A stretch of 64,000 nt of DNA from Nioella nitratireducens (GCF_001879715.1 NZ_MNBW01000002.1:231258-295257), one strand, 5' to 3'. Positions 1 to 9,992 are shown, numbered from the stretch's first letter. Notes: a model not told the origin generated them from the sequence alone. Numbers and translations: made by a program.

Positions 1-26
1 TCCCCGAGGTGCCCGTCGATGAGTGA
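1..26 (+). CDS. purE: C-terminal end of PurE (N5-carboxyaminoimidazole ribonucleotide mutase), partial
   Basis: One reading frame entering from the left edge ends PEVPVDE-stop at positions 24-26 and overlaps the purK start codon by 8 bases. In most proteobacteria purE lies directly upstream of purK and is translationally coupled to it, so this tail is most likely PurE. Only seven codons are visible, and a second frame also stops within the overlap (20-22), so the identity rests on context, not on homology. Confidence 0.45.
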
Positions 27-1092
27 CATTCTTCCCACCGGCTCGACCATCGGCATTCTCGGCGGTGGCCAGCTTGGCCGCATGTTGTCCGCCGCCGCCT
101 CGCGGCTCGGCTACAAGACCCATATCTATGAACCCGGCGCCGCCCCGGCCGGCGATGTGGCGGCACAGGTCACCCAAGCGGGCTATGACGACCTTGACGC
201 ACTGGCGCGTTTCGCGGCGTCCGTGGATCTCATCACTTACGAGTTCGAGAACATCCCCGCCGACGCGCTGGACGTACTTTCGGCGTCGAAGCCGCTTTCC
301 CCGTCGCGCCGCGCGTTGGAGGTCAGCCAGGACCGCCTGACGGAAAAGACCTTCCTCAGCGGGATCGGCCTGACCACCGCTCCCTTCGCAGCCGTCGACA
401 ATGCCCAAGACCTCGCGCAGGCGATCGCGGCCATCGGCACCCCCGCGATCCTTAAGACCCGCCGCTTCGGCTATGACGGCAAGGGACAGGCGCGGATCAT
501 GGCACCCGACGATGCCACACAGGCGCTGGCCGACATGACAGGCGCCCCCGCGATCCTCGAAGGGTTCATCGCGTTCAGCCGCGAAATCTCGGTCATCGCC
601 GCGCGCGGTCTCGATGGCTCCATCTCGTGCTACGACCCCGGCGAAAACGTTCATGACCACGGCATCCTTGCCACCACCACCGTTCCCGCCGCGATCCCGG
701 CGTCGTTGCGCAGCGACGCCGTGCTGCTGGCCGCGCGTATCCTGAACGCGCTCGACTATGTGGGAGTCATGGGGGTCGAACTGTTCGTCACCCCGCAGGG
801 CCTCGTGGTCAATGAAATCGCCCCCCGCGTGCACAATTCCGGCCATTGGACGCAGGCGGGCTGCGCCGTCGACCAGTTCGAGCAACATATCCGCGCCATC
901 GCGGGCTGGCCTTTGGGCGACGGTAGCCGCCATGCCAACGTGGTGATGGAAAACCTGATTGGCGACGATGTGACCCGCGCCCCGGCCCTCGCGGCAGAAC
1001 CGGGCGTGCAAGTCCATCTCTACGGCAAGGCCCAGATACGGGCGGGCCGCAAGATGGGCCACATCAACCGCGTCACCGGCCCCGCCGCCTGA
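19..1092 (+). CDS. purK: PurK, 5-(carboxyamino)imidazole ribonucleotide synthase
   Basis: This cytosolic ATP-grasp enzyme carboxylates aminoimidazole ribonucleotide with bicarbonate and ATP to give N5-CAIR, the substrate of PurE in de novo purine synthesis. The 357-residue protein opens with the family signature IGILGGGQLGRML (residues 11-23) and has the ATP-grasp features ILKTRRFGYDGKGQ near residue 150 and VNEIAPRVHNSGHWT near residue 265, which includes the metal-binding Glu/Asn region. The length is normal for the family. The ATG overlaps the stop of the upstream frame, as expected of a coupled purEK operon. Confidence 0.97.
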   Translation: MSDILPTGSTIGILGGGQLGRMLSAAASRLGYKTHIYEPGAAPAGDVAAQVTQAGYDDLDALARFAASVDLITYEFENIPADALDVLSASKPLSPSRRALEVSQDRLTEKTFLSGIGLTTAPFAAVDNAQDLAQAIAAIGTPAILKTRRFGYDGKGQARIMAPDDATQALADMTGAPAILEGFIAFSREISVIAARGLDGSISCYDPGENVHDHGILATTTVPAAIPASLRSDAVLLAARILNALDYVGVMGVELFVTPQGLVVNEIAPRVHNSGHWTQAGCAVDQFEQHIRAIAGWPLGDGSRHANVVMENLIGDDVTRAPALAAEPGVQVHLYGKAQIRAGRKMGHINRVTGPAA

Positions 1093-1093
1093 C

Positions 1094-1112
1094 GGCGGGC
1101 GCGCGCCCCGCC
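1094..1112. terminator. Short GC hairpin between convergent purK and hydrolase genes
   Basis: GGCGGG and CCCGCC form a 6-bp stem with a 7-base loop immediately after the purK stop. There is no T tract on either side, so intrinsic termination is uncertain. Its position between two converging genes is the main argument. Confidence 0.3.
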
Positions 1113-1150
1113 AAGGATGGCGCATTGCCACGGTCGGGGCAGGCGCGCCC

Positions 1151-1879
1151 CTAGGGCAGCAGCGACTCCACCGCATCGCGCAGGTCAAGCCCGTGGTCAA
1201 ACCCGCCCGTGCGCAGAAAGCGCAAGGTTTCAGCCACGACCACCGGGTTGTTCATCATGTAGGTGTGCGTCGCCCGCAGGGCGATGAAATCGCGCATCCC
1301 CTCGACCATCGTGGTTTCAAGCGACACCTTGCCATCATCCGGCCCCTCGATCATGGCCGAGGTGATCGGGTTGGCCGAACCATAGCCCGCGATCACGCCA
1401 AGGTCGAAATCGACCGGCGGCAATTGCGCGGGCACGCCCTCTGCCCCGGTGACCAACTCCTGTCCGGCGGGGCCGTTCCACCACTGGAACGCCGCCAGAT
1501 CGCCCAACTGGTCCACCAGCTCCGAGCCTTGGTTGGGCGGCGCCAGCATCACCACCCGGCCCAAGCGATCCAGCTCATGTCCGGCCAGCCATTGCCGCAA
1601 CAGGATTCCTCCCATGGAATGGGTGACAAAATGCACCGTGCCCTCGTCGCATTGCGACAGGGCAGCGCCGATTGCGGCCGGGGCAAGGTCTTCGATCGGG
1701 GCGGTCGTCGAGGGGTAATCCTGATTGATCACTTGGAACCCTTCGCGTTCCAGCACCTCTTCCATCACCCAAAGCGAAGTCGCGCTGCGCGCCAGACCAT
1801 GCAACAGGATCACGCAATCGGCGCGGGCGGGCAAAGGGGCCAGCGCAAGGGCGGCCAAAAGGGCAAAAGCGGTTTTCAT
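1151..1879 (-). CDS. Exported lipase-like alpha/beta hydrolase
   Basis: The chosen ATG gives a clear signal peptide (MKTAFALLAALALAPLPARA), so the product is exported. An in-frame start 48 bases upstream would place 16 polar residues before the signal. The mature part starts with CVILLHGLARS, the oxyanion-hole region of alpha/beta hydrolases, and contains the nucleophile elbow HSMGG. The C-terminal TYMMNN region probably carries the catalytic His. It resembles the esterase/lipase group with a PGAP1/lecithin-acyltransferase-like fold. The substrate is unknown. The gene is divergent from the NUDIX gene, with 77 bp between the two starts. Confidence 0.85.
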   Translation of the reverse strand: MKTAFALLAALALAPLPARADCVILLHGLARSATSLWVMEEVLEREGFQVINQDYPSTTAPIEDLAPAAIGAALSQCDEGTVHFVTHSMGGILLRQWLAGHELDRLGRVVMLAPPNQGSELVDQLGDLAAFQWWNGPAGQELVTGAEGVPAQLPPVDFDLGVIAGYGSANPITSAMIEGPDDGKVSLETTMVEGMRDFIALRATHTYMMNNPVVVAETLRFLRTGGFDHGLDLRDAVESLLP

Positions 1880-1956
1880 AACCCTCACATAGGGACGGTC
1901 GCGGGTAATCCAATCCTGACCTTGCATCCCCTTGGCATCGCGGGCAACGTCGCGCC

Positions 1957-2397
1957 ATGCAACGTCCCCGTCTTGCCGTCCGCGGCCTCCTGCTGATCGA
2001 CAATCGCCTGCTACTGGTCAACGCTTGGCCCGACCACCGGGGCGGGCTTTGGTGCGCGCCCGGCGGTGGCGTCGAACGCGGGGCCTCGCTGCCCGACAAT
2101 CTCAAGCGCGAGTTTCACGAGGAAACCGGCATGACCGTCGCCGTGGGCGACCCCTGTCTGGTCAACGAATTCCATGACCCCGACAGCGGCTTTCATCAGG
2201 TCGATCTCTATTTCCGGTGCACCCTCGTCGCGGGCACGCTCGACGACACGTGGCGCGATCCGGCCGGCGTGGTCAGTTACCGGCGCCTCTTCGCACGCGC
2301 GGACATGGCGGGGCTCAAGGTCAAACCCGACAGCCTCGCAGATGCCGCTTGGGGCGAGGGGATTCTCTACGACCCGCTCGAACCCATCCTGCGCTGA
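1957..2397 (+). CDS. NUDIX hydrolase
   Basis: This 146-residue protein has a NUDIX fold with the box at GGVERGASLPDNLKREFHEE. The metal-binding REFHEETG core is intact, but the first Glu of the canonical G-x5-E-x7-REUxEExGU pattern is Ala. That Glu is usually less critical than the REUxEE helix, so activity is likely retained. NUDIX enzymes cleave nucleoside diphosphates linked to other moieties, and the actual substrate cannot be told from sequence. Its last 31 bases overlap the convergent transporter gene. Confidence 0.88.
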   Translation: MQRPRLAVRGLLLIDNRLLLVNAWPDHRGGLWCAPGGGVERGASLPDNLKREFHEETGMTVAVGDPCLVNEFHDPDSGFHQVDLYFRCTLVAGTLDDTWRDPAGVVSYRRLFARADMAGLKVKPDSLADAAWGEGILYDPLEPILR

Positions 2398-3236
2398 GGC
2401 GCGAGCAGCCCAAAGGCAATGCCCCCCAGCACGATCGCCGCTGCCAGCACCAGCCGCGGCGTGGCGGTTTCGCCCAACAGCAGCACGCCCCCCACAAGGG
2501 CAATCACCGGCACCGATAGTTGCACCAGCCCGGCCACGGCAGTCTCCAGCCGCGGCAACAGGCTATACCACAGCGCATAGCCCAGACCCGAGGTCACAGC
2601 GCCCGAGACACAGGCCAGACCGATCCCGCGGGCGGTCATCGGCATCGCCCCCATCTGCGTCGGCAGCACCATCGGCAGGATCAGGCAGACCGGTGCGGCC
2701 AGTAGGAAATTCGCCGCAGTCGCCGCCAGCGGATCGCCCGCCTTGCGCCCGACCAGCGAATAAAGCCCCCAACCGATCCCGGCCAGCGCCATCACCGCCG
2801 CGCCAAACGGCGGCACGCTCAGCGCACCGGCGGGCGAGACCAGCCAGCCAAGCCCCACCAGCGCCACGCCCGACCCGATCCAACGGGCAGGCGCCACCGT
2901 GTCGCGCGCGATCACGGCCCCGGCGAACATGGTGATCTGCACCATCCCGAACAGGATCAGCGCCCCCAACCCGGCATCCAGCCGGATATAGGCGATGGAA
3001 AATCCCATCAGATACAGCACCAGCGACAGCGCCCCCACGATCCGCCCCGGCGCTAGGATCGGCAGGCCCCGGCGCTGGACAAGGCTCAGCACGACCAGCA
3101 CCGCCGCGCCCGAGGCGACGCGGACGATGGCAAAGCCCGTCGCGTCAATGTCGCCGCCCGCCAGCGCCATCCGGTTCAGCAGGGAATTGGCGGCAAAGGC
3201 CAGCATGGTCAGGGCAGTCAGGGCGACAAGGCGCAT
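2367..3236 (-). CDS. DMT superfamily (EamA-type) transporter
   Basis: This is an inner-membrane protein of 289 residues with about ten hydrophobic segments and the two EamA halves typical of drug/metabolite exporters (first half from ALTALTMLAFAANSLLNRMAL, second from AVMALAGIGWGLYSLVGR). The start at 3236 is set by an AAGGAG ribosome-binding site seven to nine bases upstream. A frame extension to 3290 has no such site. The substrate is unknown. The 3' end overlaps the NUDIX gene on the other strand. Confidence 0.9.
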   Translation of the reverse strand: MRLVALTALTMLAFAANSLLNRMALAGGDIDATGFAIVRVASGAAVLVVLSLVQRRGLPILAPGRIVGALSLVLYLMGFSIAYIRLDAGLGALILFGMVQITMFAGAVIARDTVAPARWIGSGVALVGLGWLVSPAGALSVPPFGAAVMALAGIGWGLYSLVGRKAGDPLAATAANFLLAAPVCLILPMVLPTQMGAMPMTARGIGLACVSGAVTSGLGYALWYSLLPRLETAVAGLVQLSVPVIALVGGVLLLGETATPRLVLAAAIVLGGIAFGLLAPQRRMGSSGS

Positions 3237-3311
3237 GGCGTCTCCTTTCGAGAACCCGGCCACAACAGCGCAGCCGCGCCCGGAAGGCAAGCCGCCCGAG
3301 ACACACGTCCT

Positions 3312-4451
3312 CTAAAGAAATCGTGTTGCCATCGGCCCAGCCAGATGGCTGATCTGCCCGCCCGCGATGGTCGCCGCGACCCGCCGCGTGGCCTCTTCCA
3401 CGATCACCAGATCGGCCCGCGCCCCGGTATCCAGATGGCCCCGGTCGGTCCATCCCATGACCGCTGCGGGACGCGACGACACCAGCGCCCACGCCTCGGC
3501 AAAGGGCAGGATCCCGCGATCGGCCAGCGCAAAGGCCGCCTGCCGCAGGGTCGGGTAGTGATAGTCCGAGACCAGCGCATCGCAATGGCCCGCCGCGATC
3601 ACGTCACACGCCGATACCTTCTTGTCATGCGACCCGCCCCGCACAACATTGGGCGCACCCATCAGCACCGGGTCGCCCCCGGCATGGGCTGCCGCCGCCG
3701 CTGTCAGCGTTTCGGGAAATTCCGCGATCCGCGCCCCAAGCGCGCGGAACCGGGCGCGATCTTCGCCTGTCTGATCGTCATGGCTGCCAAGGCGCACGCC
3801 GTCCGACTGCAAGGTTGCGGCCAATTCTGCCAACCGCTCGGGCACCTCGCCGCACCGCGCGTGCAACTCTCGCAGCAATTGCCAATGCGACTCGGGCGAG
3901 CGTCCGCTTTTCAGCGCCTGCCCGGTCAGGCGCGGCGGGCGTTTACCCGCGGCCAGATGCTTGTGCGGCAGATGATCGTTGAAGACGACATAGCCGATCC
4001 CGGCCCGTCGGATCAGGTCCAGCGCTTGCGGGTAGCGGTCGATCAGGTTGATCTCCAACCGCAGTTGAATCCGCATGTCGGTGATCGTCGGCACCTCGGA
4101 CAGCGCACGCGCGACGGCCTCGGCGAACTCCGGGCCGCGCATCCCGCCTTCCCAGCTGAAAAACTGCGCCAACACGGCGGTGGTAATGCCATTGGCAGCC
4201 AAGTCCGTATCCAGCGCCTCCAGCCCCGGTCCGATATCGCTCTGCGCGCCCCGGCGCGGGGCGACGTGACGTTCAAACCCGTCGCCGTGCAGGTCAATCA
4301 GGCCCGGCAGGATCATATAGCCCGTCAGGTCGATCGCGCGCCCCGCCACCTGCCCCGCCACCCGGCCTTCCGCCAGGGGCAAAGGTGCCGCGCAAAAGCC
4401 GTCAGGGCGCAGAACACGGGCATTGGCAAGGGTGAGGGGCGGCAGCGTCAT
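3312..4451 (-). CDS. phnM: PhnM, alpha-D-ribose 1-methylphosphonate 5-triphosphate diphosphatase (orphan copy)
   Basis: PhnM is an amidohydrolase-superfamily enzyme that removes pyrophosphate from the ribose 1-methylphosphonate 5-triphosphate made by PhnGHIL, ahead of C-P bond cleavage by PhnJ. The 379-residue protein shows the metal-ligand segment LPGLIDLHGDGFERH (about residues 48-62), the family stretch FFSWEGGMRG and a SHDDQT motif. No other phn gene lies within the window, although phnM normally sits in a C-P lyase operon. The upstream neighbour on the same strand is an unrelated membrane protein. Confidence 0.93.
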   Translation of the reverse strand: MTLPPLTLANARVLRPDGFCAAPLPLAEGRVAGQVAGRAIDLTGYMILPGLIDLHGDGFERHVAPRRGAQSDIGPGLEALDTDLAANGITTAVLAQFFSWEGGMRGPEFAEAVARALSEVPTITDMRIQLRLEINLIDRYPQALDLIRRAGIGYVVFNDHLPHKHLAAGKRPPRLTGQALKSGRSPESHWQLLRELHARCGEVPERLAELAATLQSDGVRLGSHDDQTGEDRARFRALGARIAEFPETLTAAAAAHAGGDPVLMGAPNVVRGGSHDKKVSACDVIAAGHCDALVSDYHYPTLRQAAFALADRGILPFAEAWALVSSRPAAVMGWTDRGHLDTGARADLVIVEEATRRVAATIAGGQISHLAGPMATRFL

Positions 4452-4496
4452 GGCCGCTCTGTGCCCAATCCCGGCCCGAAAGAAAAGGGCCTTGGC

Positions 4497-5648
4497 TCAG
4501 TAGGCCACCTGCCGCCGGTGCCGCCATGTGCGCAACGCCGCGCCAAACCCGGCAAAGCCAAGCGCCAACACGAAAAGCCAGCCAAGGAACGGGATCAGCC
4601 CGACCAAGGCCGCCACCAGCGCCCCGATCAGCGCCACTCCGCCACGGGCCGCCAGCGTTGCCGGGTCCGATTGCCCAAGGCTGCGCCACAGCACGGCCCC
4701 AAGCGCGAAAGTCGAAAAGACATAGCCCAGCGCCATGGCGATCCCCGCCAACAGCACCGCCGCTGGCAACAGCACAATGCCAATCAGCGTGATGCAGGCC
4801 ACGACCCCGGCCCCGACCAGTGTCGAGATACCCAGAAACCCCGACCACAGGCTTTGGCCCGGATGCTCGGCACAGCGCGCGCGCCACTCCGACACTCGGT
4901 CGGGCATCAGCGCGGCAAGGCCCAAGGCCAGTGCCGCGACGATGATCACCTTCAACAAGAACCCGGCGATCTGCGCGCCCAGGCTTCGCTCGGTCGTCAT
5001 GCCCCACTCGGCCCCGTCATGGGCGGCGAAATCACGCGACTCGCGGATCACGACCCGTCCCTCGGGCGCGACGAAGCCCGGCACCGAGATGCTGTCGGGA
5101 TCATCGCTATAGATCGTCAACTGGCCCGTGACCCGCGCCTCTTGGCCGAATTCCAGCGTGCTGGCCGAAATGGCGACATCACCTTCGACCCCCGCATTCA
5201 GGCTGACGGTGTCGCCCGCCAACAGGGCCGCGCCCGAAACAGGCCCCTCCAGCCGCACATCCCAGCCGCTGGCCCGCAGGTTGCCGCCGATGGGCGCGCT
5301 CAGGGTCAACTCTGCCCCCGTCGCGGTCACGGCTCCGCCGACCGGGGCCACCAGTCGCAGGGAATAGCCCGCCGCATAAAGGTTGCCCTGCACCGGCGCC
5401 GATACCGTCAGCCGCCGACCCGCCATATGGGCCGAGCCCGCGACCGAGGCGGCCACGGCCACCCGTTCGCCCGCGATGAACAGATCGCCCTCGGTCTCTT
5501 GATCCGCCGCCACATCGGACCCGGCGATGAACCGGTCGCCACCGAACAGCGTCCGGGCCTCGTCCTCGTCCGATCCCTGCGCCGCCAGCGGGGTCGCCCC
5601 GGCCAGGGCCATCATGAAACCGGTCAGGAAACCGCGAAAGATACGCAT
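4497..5648 (-). CDS. Exported/membrane protein with bactofilin-like repeats and C-terminal TM segments
   Basis: The 383-residue protein starts with a signal sequence (MRIFRGFLTGFMMALAGATPLAAQ). From about residue 30 to 190 it has periodic short beta-strand repeats (DLFIAGERVAV, NLYAAGYSLRL, NLRASGWDVRL, DVAISASTLEF), resembling the right-handed beta-helix of polymer-forming/bactofilin proteins. The C-terminal third has four predicted transmembrane helices. The ATG at 5648 is preferred over an upstream in-frame start because the signal peptide begins there. The function is unknown, and an envelope scaffold role is inference. Confidence 0.75.
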   Translation of the reverse strand: MRIFRGFLTGFMMALAGATPLAAQGSDEDEARTLFGGDRFIAGSDVAADQETEGDLFIAGERVAVAASVAGSAHMAGRRLTVSAPVQGNLYAAGYSLRLVAPVGGAVTATGAELTLSAPIGGNLRASGWDVRLEGPVSGAALLAGDTVSLNAGVEGDVAISASTLEFGQEARVTGQLTIYSDDPDSISVPGFVAPEGRVVIRESRDFAAHDGAEWGMTTERSLGAQIAGFLLKVIIVAALALGLAALMPDRVSEWRARCAEHPGQSLWSGFLGISTLVGAGVVACITLIGIVLLPAAVLLAGIAMALGYVFSTFALGAVLWRSLGQSDPATLAARGGVALIGALVAALVGLIPFLGWLFVLALGFAGFGAALRTWRHRRQVAY

Positions 5649-5735
5649 GGATGTCGCCCCAAATACATGTCTGAACTCTGCCCCCAATATGGGGCCTCAT
5701 CGTTGCGGCGCAATGACGGGCCACATCAGGGTGCC

Positions 5736-5770
5736 GCAAAAGAAAAGGGCCCGCGCAAGGCGAGCCCTTT
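5736..5770 (-). terminator. Rho-independent terminator of groESL
   Basis: Read on the minus strand, AAAGGGCTCG and CGGGCCCTTT form a 10-bp stem (one G-U pair) with a 7-base loop, followed by TCTTTTG. It lies just past the groEL stop codon. Confidence 0.85.
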
Positions 5771-5794
5771 CCAGACGTCCTGTGGACCGGCAGA

Positions 5795-7462
<1,668 letters not shown>

Positions 7463-7486
7463 TTAATCGTGAGGTGGCGCGCGATC

Positions 7487-7774
7487 TCAGGCGATAATGC
7501 CGAGAATGTCGCTTTCCTTCATGATCAGCAGTTCTTTGCCGTCGACGGTCACTTCTGTGCCGGACCACTTGCCGAACAGCACCTTGTCGCCAGCTTTGAC
7601 GTCAATGGCGATACGGTTGCCAGAGTCGTCCTTGGCGCCTGCGCCAACGGAGACAACCATGCCCTCGGCCGGCTTTTCTTTCGCGCTGTCGGGGATGATC
7701 AACCCGCCTGCGGTTTTCTCGTCGCTTTCGACGCGCTCGACGAGCACACGGTCATGCAGCGGTGTGAATGCCAT
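7487..7774 (-). CDS. groES: GroES, 10-kDa co-chaperonin
   Basis: GroES is the heptameric lid of the GroEL cage. The 95-residue protein starts [17 protein letters not shown] and contains the mobile loop [15 protein letters not shown] and the conserved [11 protein letters not shown]. The start at 7774 is fixed by an AAGGAG site just upstream. A frame extension to 7819 would run through the CIRCE operator. It is first in the groES-groEL operon. Confidence 0.99.
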   Translation of the reverse strand: MAFTPLHDRVLVERVESDEKTAGGLIIPDSAKEKPAEGMVVSVGAGAKDDSGNRIAIDVKAGDKVLFGKWSGTEVTVDGKELLIMKESDILGIIA

Positions 7775-7812
7775 CTTGCGAACACTCCTTCGGTTCGTTT
7801 GTTTCTCCCACG

Positions 7813-7839
7813 TTAGCACTCGCTGGTAGTGAGTGATAA
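7813..7839 (-). promoter_or_regulatory. CIRCE operator (HrcA binding site)
   Basis: The inverted repeat TTAGCACTC-N9-GAGTGATAA matches the CIRCE consensus TTAGCACTC-N9-GAGTGCTAA with a single mismatch in the right arm. It lies in the 5' leader of groESL, about 40 bases upstream of groES, where HrcA represses at normal temperature. hrcA itself is not in the window. Confidence 0.96.
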
Positions 7840-7846
7840 CGAGCTG

Positions 7847-7875
7847 TAGATAAGGAGGCGTCCAAACCCTGTCAA
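7847..7875 (-). promoter_or_regulatory. Candidate housekeeping promoter of groESL
   Basis: On the minus strand a perfect TTGACA (7870-7875) is followed after 17 bases by TATCTA (7847-7852). This would put the transcription start at or just inside the CIRCE element, the usual arrangement for HrcA repression. The -10 match is only partial. Confidence 0.6.
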
Positions 7876-7985
7876 CAACTGCCCCGAAAGAAATTTACAC
7901 GCCCCGCGCGCCGCGACTCGCTGCCCCGTGACAAGCGCCGATCCCCCCGCTAAAAGGGCCGCGATTTCCCGTCTCCGATGAATGG

Positions 7986-8918
7986 ATGCCCGACATGACC
8001 ACGCTTGTATTCGGCCACAAATCCCCCGACACCGACTCCACCGGCTCACCCCTCATCTGGGCATGGTATCTGAACGAGGTGAAAGGCACCCCGGCCGAGG
8101 CCGCCCTGCTGGGCGAGCCCAACACCGAAGCCGCCTACATGTTGGAAAAATGGGATCTGCCCAAGCCCCGCATCATCGACGGGGTCGAGGCCGGCGCGCC
8201 GGTGGTCATCGTCGACACCAACAACCCTGCCGAACTGCCGGACGCGATCAACGACGCCGACATTCAGGCCATCATCGACCATCACAAACTGGTCGGCGGG
8301 CTGGAAACCAAGGGCCCGATCGACATCACCATCCGCCCCGTCGCCTGCACCGCCACCATCATGTATGACCTGATCGGCGACGACGTGGCCGGAATGCCCA
8401 CCGCCATCAAGGGCGCGGCGCTCTCCTGCATCATCTCCGACACGCTGGAATTCCGCTCGCCGACCACCACGCCGCGCGACCGGGAAGTGGTCGAGGCGCT
8501 GGCCGCCGACCTGGGTGTGAACGTCAGCGACTATGCCGCCGAAATGTTCGCTGCCAAATCCGACGTATCCTCCTTCTCGGATGCCGAGCTGCTGCGCATG
8601 GACTCCAAGGCCTACGAGGTCGGCGGCACCAAGTTCCGCGTCTCGGTTCTGGAAACCACCTCGCCCGCGACCGTGCTGTCGCGCAAGGACAGCCTTGTCG
8701 CCACCATGCCGAAAGTGGCCGAGGAAGACGGCGTCGATCAGGTGCTGCTCTTCGTCGTCGACATCCTGAACGAGGAATCGACCCTGCTGGTGCCCAACGC
8801 GCTGGTGAAATCCGTGGCCGAGAAAAGCTTTTCGACCGTGGTCGGTGACGCCGACTCGGTGGTCCTGCCCGGCGTCGTATCGCGCAAGAAACAGATCATC
8901 CCGAACCTCGCCGTCTAG
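7986..8918 (+). CDS. ppaC: Manganese-dependent (family II) inorganic pyrophosphatase
   Basis: This cytosolic enzyme hydrolyses pyrophosphate and so drives biosynthetic reactions. The 310-residue protein belongs to the DHH phosphoesterase superfamily: FGHKSPDTDST near the N terminus and IDHHKLVG near residue 97 carry metal ligands, and the C-terminal DHHA2 domain ends SRKKQIIPNLA. An ATG three codons downstream (7995) is equally possible, and neither has a strong ribosome-binding site. Family II enzymes are less common than family I in Proteobacteria but occur in this group. Confidence 0.95.
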   Translation: MPDMTTLVFGHKSPDTDSTGSPLIWAWYLNEVKGTPAEAALLGEPNTEAAYMLEKWDLPKPRIIDGVEAGAPVVIVDTNNPAELPDAINDADIQAIIDHHKLVGGLETKGPIDITIRPVACTATIMYDLIGDDVAGMPTAIKGAALSCIISDTLEFRSPTTTPRDREVVEALAADLGVNVSDYAAEMFAAKSDVSSFSDAELLRMDSKAYEVGGTKFRVSVLETTSPATVLSRKDSLVATMPKVAEEDGVDQVLLFVVDILNEESTLLVPNALVKSVAEKSFSTVVGDADSVVLPGVVSRKKQIIPNLAV

Positions 8919-8970
8919 AGCATGTCGCGCAAAAGTGGGACCCGGTTTTGCGCTCTTCGGACATGCGACG
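8916..8970 (+). repeat. Dispersed palindromic repeat, family 2, copy 1
   Basis: The element begins with the ppaC stop codon (TAGAGC). It is a nested hairpin: GCATGTC+GCGCAAAA (8920-8934) pairs with TTTTGCGC (8946-8953) and GACATGC (8960-8966), with core GTGGGACCCGG as loop and a 6-base bulge. A related copy in opposite orientation lies at 46893-46946. From memory, elements with an AAAAGTGNG...CCGGTTTTGCG core are widespread in alphaproteobacterial intergenic DNA. Confidence 0.8.
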
Positions 8971-9048
8971 TCAACAGGTTAGAGCCGGGGGCGTGATTGC
9001 GAAAGACCGCAACGCGCTCCCGGACGCAACAGGGATCGGACAGTCTGA

Positions 9049-9072
9049 AGGGCGGCCTCTCGGGGCCGCCCT
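9049..9072 (+). terminator. Probable intrinsic terminator downstream of ppaC
   Basis: AGGGCGGCC and GGCCGCCCT form a perfect 9-bp stem with a 6-base loop, followed by GTTTGCTTT. The T tract is weak but the stem is strong and the position is right. Confidence 0.65.
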
Positions 9073-9183
9073 GTTTGCTTTGGCCCTATTGGCGGACCCG
9101 ACACCGGACCAAGGACTGTGCTTTCCAAACAACATTCCTTGATCTTCATCAACGCAGCCCCCTGCGCCCCCTCGTAATGTGCC

Positions 9184-9223
9184 GATGCGTTAACCATCTT
9201 TAGGATGCGTTAACCATCGTTAA
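9184..9223 (+). promoter_or_regulatory. Tandem 20-bp direct repeats with CtrA-like half-sites
   Basis: Two abutting 20-bp units each begin GATGCGTTAACCATC, the second followed by GTTAA. A five-base start of a third unit follows. TTAACCAT is the CtrA half-site known from alphaproteobacteria, and the second unit reads TTAA-N6-TTAA. The repeats end 49 bp before the outer-membrane protein start, a plausible place for control of that gene. Binding by CtrA is inference. Confidence 0.5.
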
Positions 9224-9272
9224 GATGGCCACTCAGCGGGCTGCCACCCGCGACAAATAGGGGGATATTTCT

Positions 9273-9992
9273 ATGCAGTGGAAACTCACCACCAGCCTGA
9301 TCGCCATTGCCGCCTCGGCCACCATGGCCCACGCGGACGGCATGGCCCAACCCAGCCCCGATCCCGTCGTTGTGGCACCGGCTCCGGCACCGGTGACTGA
9401 CTGGAGCGGTTTGTACGGCGGTCTGACCGTCGGCTACGCCATGGGCTCTGCGTCCCACAGTTTCAGCAACGCCGCACCGACGGACGATTCCGACCCCACC
9501 GGTTTGCTGTTGGGCGGCTTCCTCGGCTATGCGGTGCAGTCGGGCAATGTCGTCTGGGGTGGCGAGGTCGATATGGACTTCTCCGATTACTCCGGCAGCT
9601 TCGTCAACAACACCGGCGCCACTTCGCAGGGCGTGATTGACGGCAACTGGCAAGGGTCCGTGCGCGCCGTCGTCGGCTATGCCGGCGACCTCGGCTCTCG
9701 CCCTGCTCTCTACTATGCCACGGCCGGTTGGGCCGTGGGCGAGTTCGATTTCCTCGGCGGCCCCTCTGTCCCGGTGCCACCGGGCGGCGGCTATTCCGAG
9801 CAGATGAACGGCTGGACCGCCGGTGTCGGCGTCGATGTCCGGTTGTCCGACAGCACCACCATGCGTGTCGAATACCGCTACACCGATTTCGGCACCGCCA
9901 GCGGCACCCTCGCGCCCACCTTCCCCGCTGTCACCATGCCGGTTGACGTGACTCAGCACGCCCTTCGCGTCGGCGTTCGGATGCAGTTCTGA
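9273..9992 (+). CDS. Outer-membrane beta-barrel protein (Omp25/OmpA-like barrel)
   Basis: The 239-residue protein has a signal peptide (MQWKLTTSLIAIAASATMAHA) and a Pro/Ala/Val-rich linker. It then has a small barrel that starts DWSGLYGGLTVGYAMGS and ends LRVGVRMQF with the C-terminal Phe needed for BAM recognition. Alternating hydrophobic strands such as RVEYRYTDFG are typical of the Omp25/RopB porin-like family. Surface structure or porin function is likely. It is flanked by its own hairpin terminator and upstream repeats, so it is probably monocistronic. Confidence 0.88.
   Translation: MQWKLTTSLIAIAASATMAHADGMAQPSPDPVVVAPAPAPVTDWSGLYGGLTVGYAMGSASHSFSNAAPTDDSDPTGLLLGGFLGYAVQSGNVVWGGEVDMDFSDYSGSFVNNTGATSQGVIDGNWQGSVRAVVGYAGDLGSRPALYYATAGWAVGEFDFLGGPSVPVPPGGGYSEQMNGWTAGVGVDVRLSDSTTMRVEYRYTDFGTASGTLAPTFPAVTMPVDVTQHALRVGVRMQF

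Larger units (their letters stand above)
8971..9272. other. Intergenic region between ppaC and the outer-membrane gene
   Basis: No gene is visible. Besides the palindromic repeat at its left end, the interval holds one terminator-like hairpin (9049-9072) and a tandem TTAACCAT-containing repeat (9184-9223) just upstream of the barrel gene. The remaining sequence shows nothing I can assign. Confidence 0.6.
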
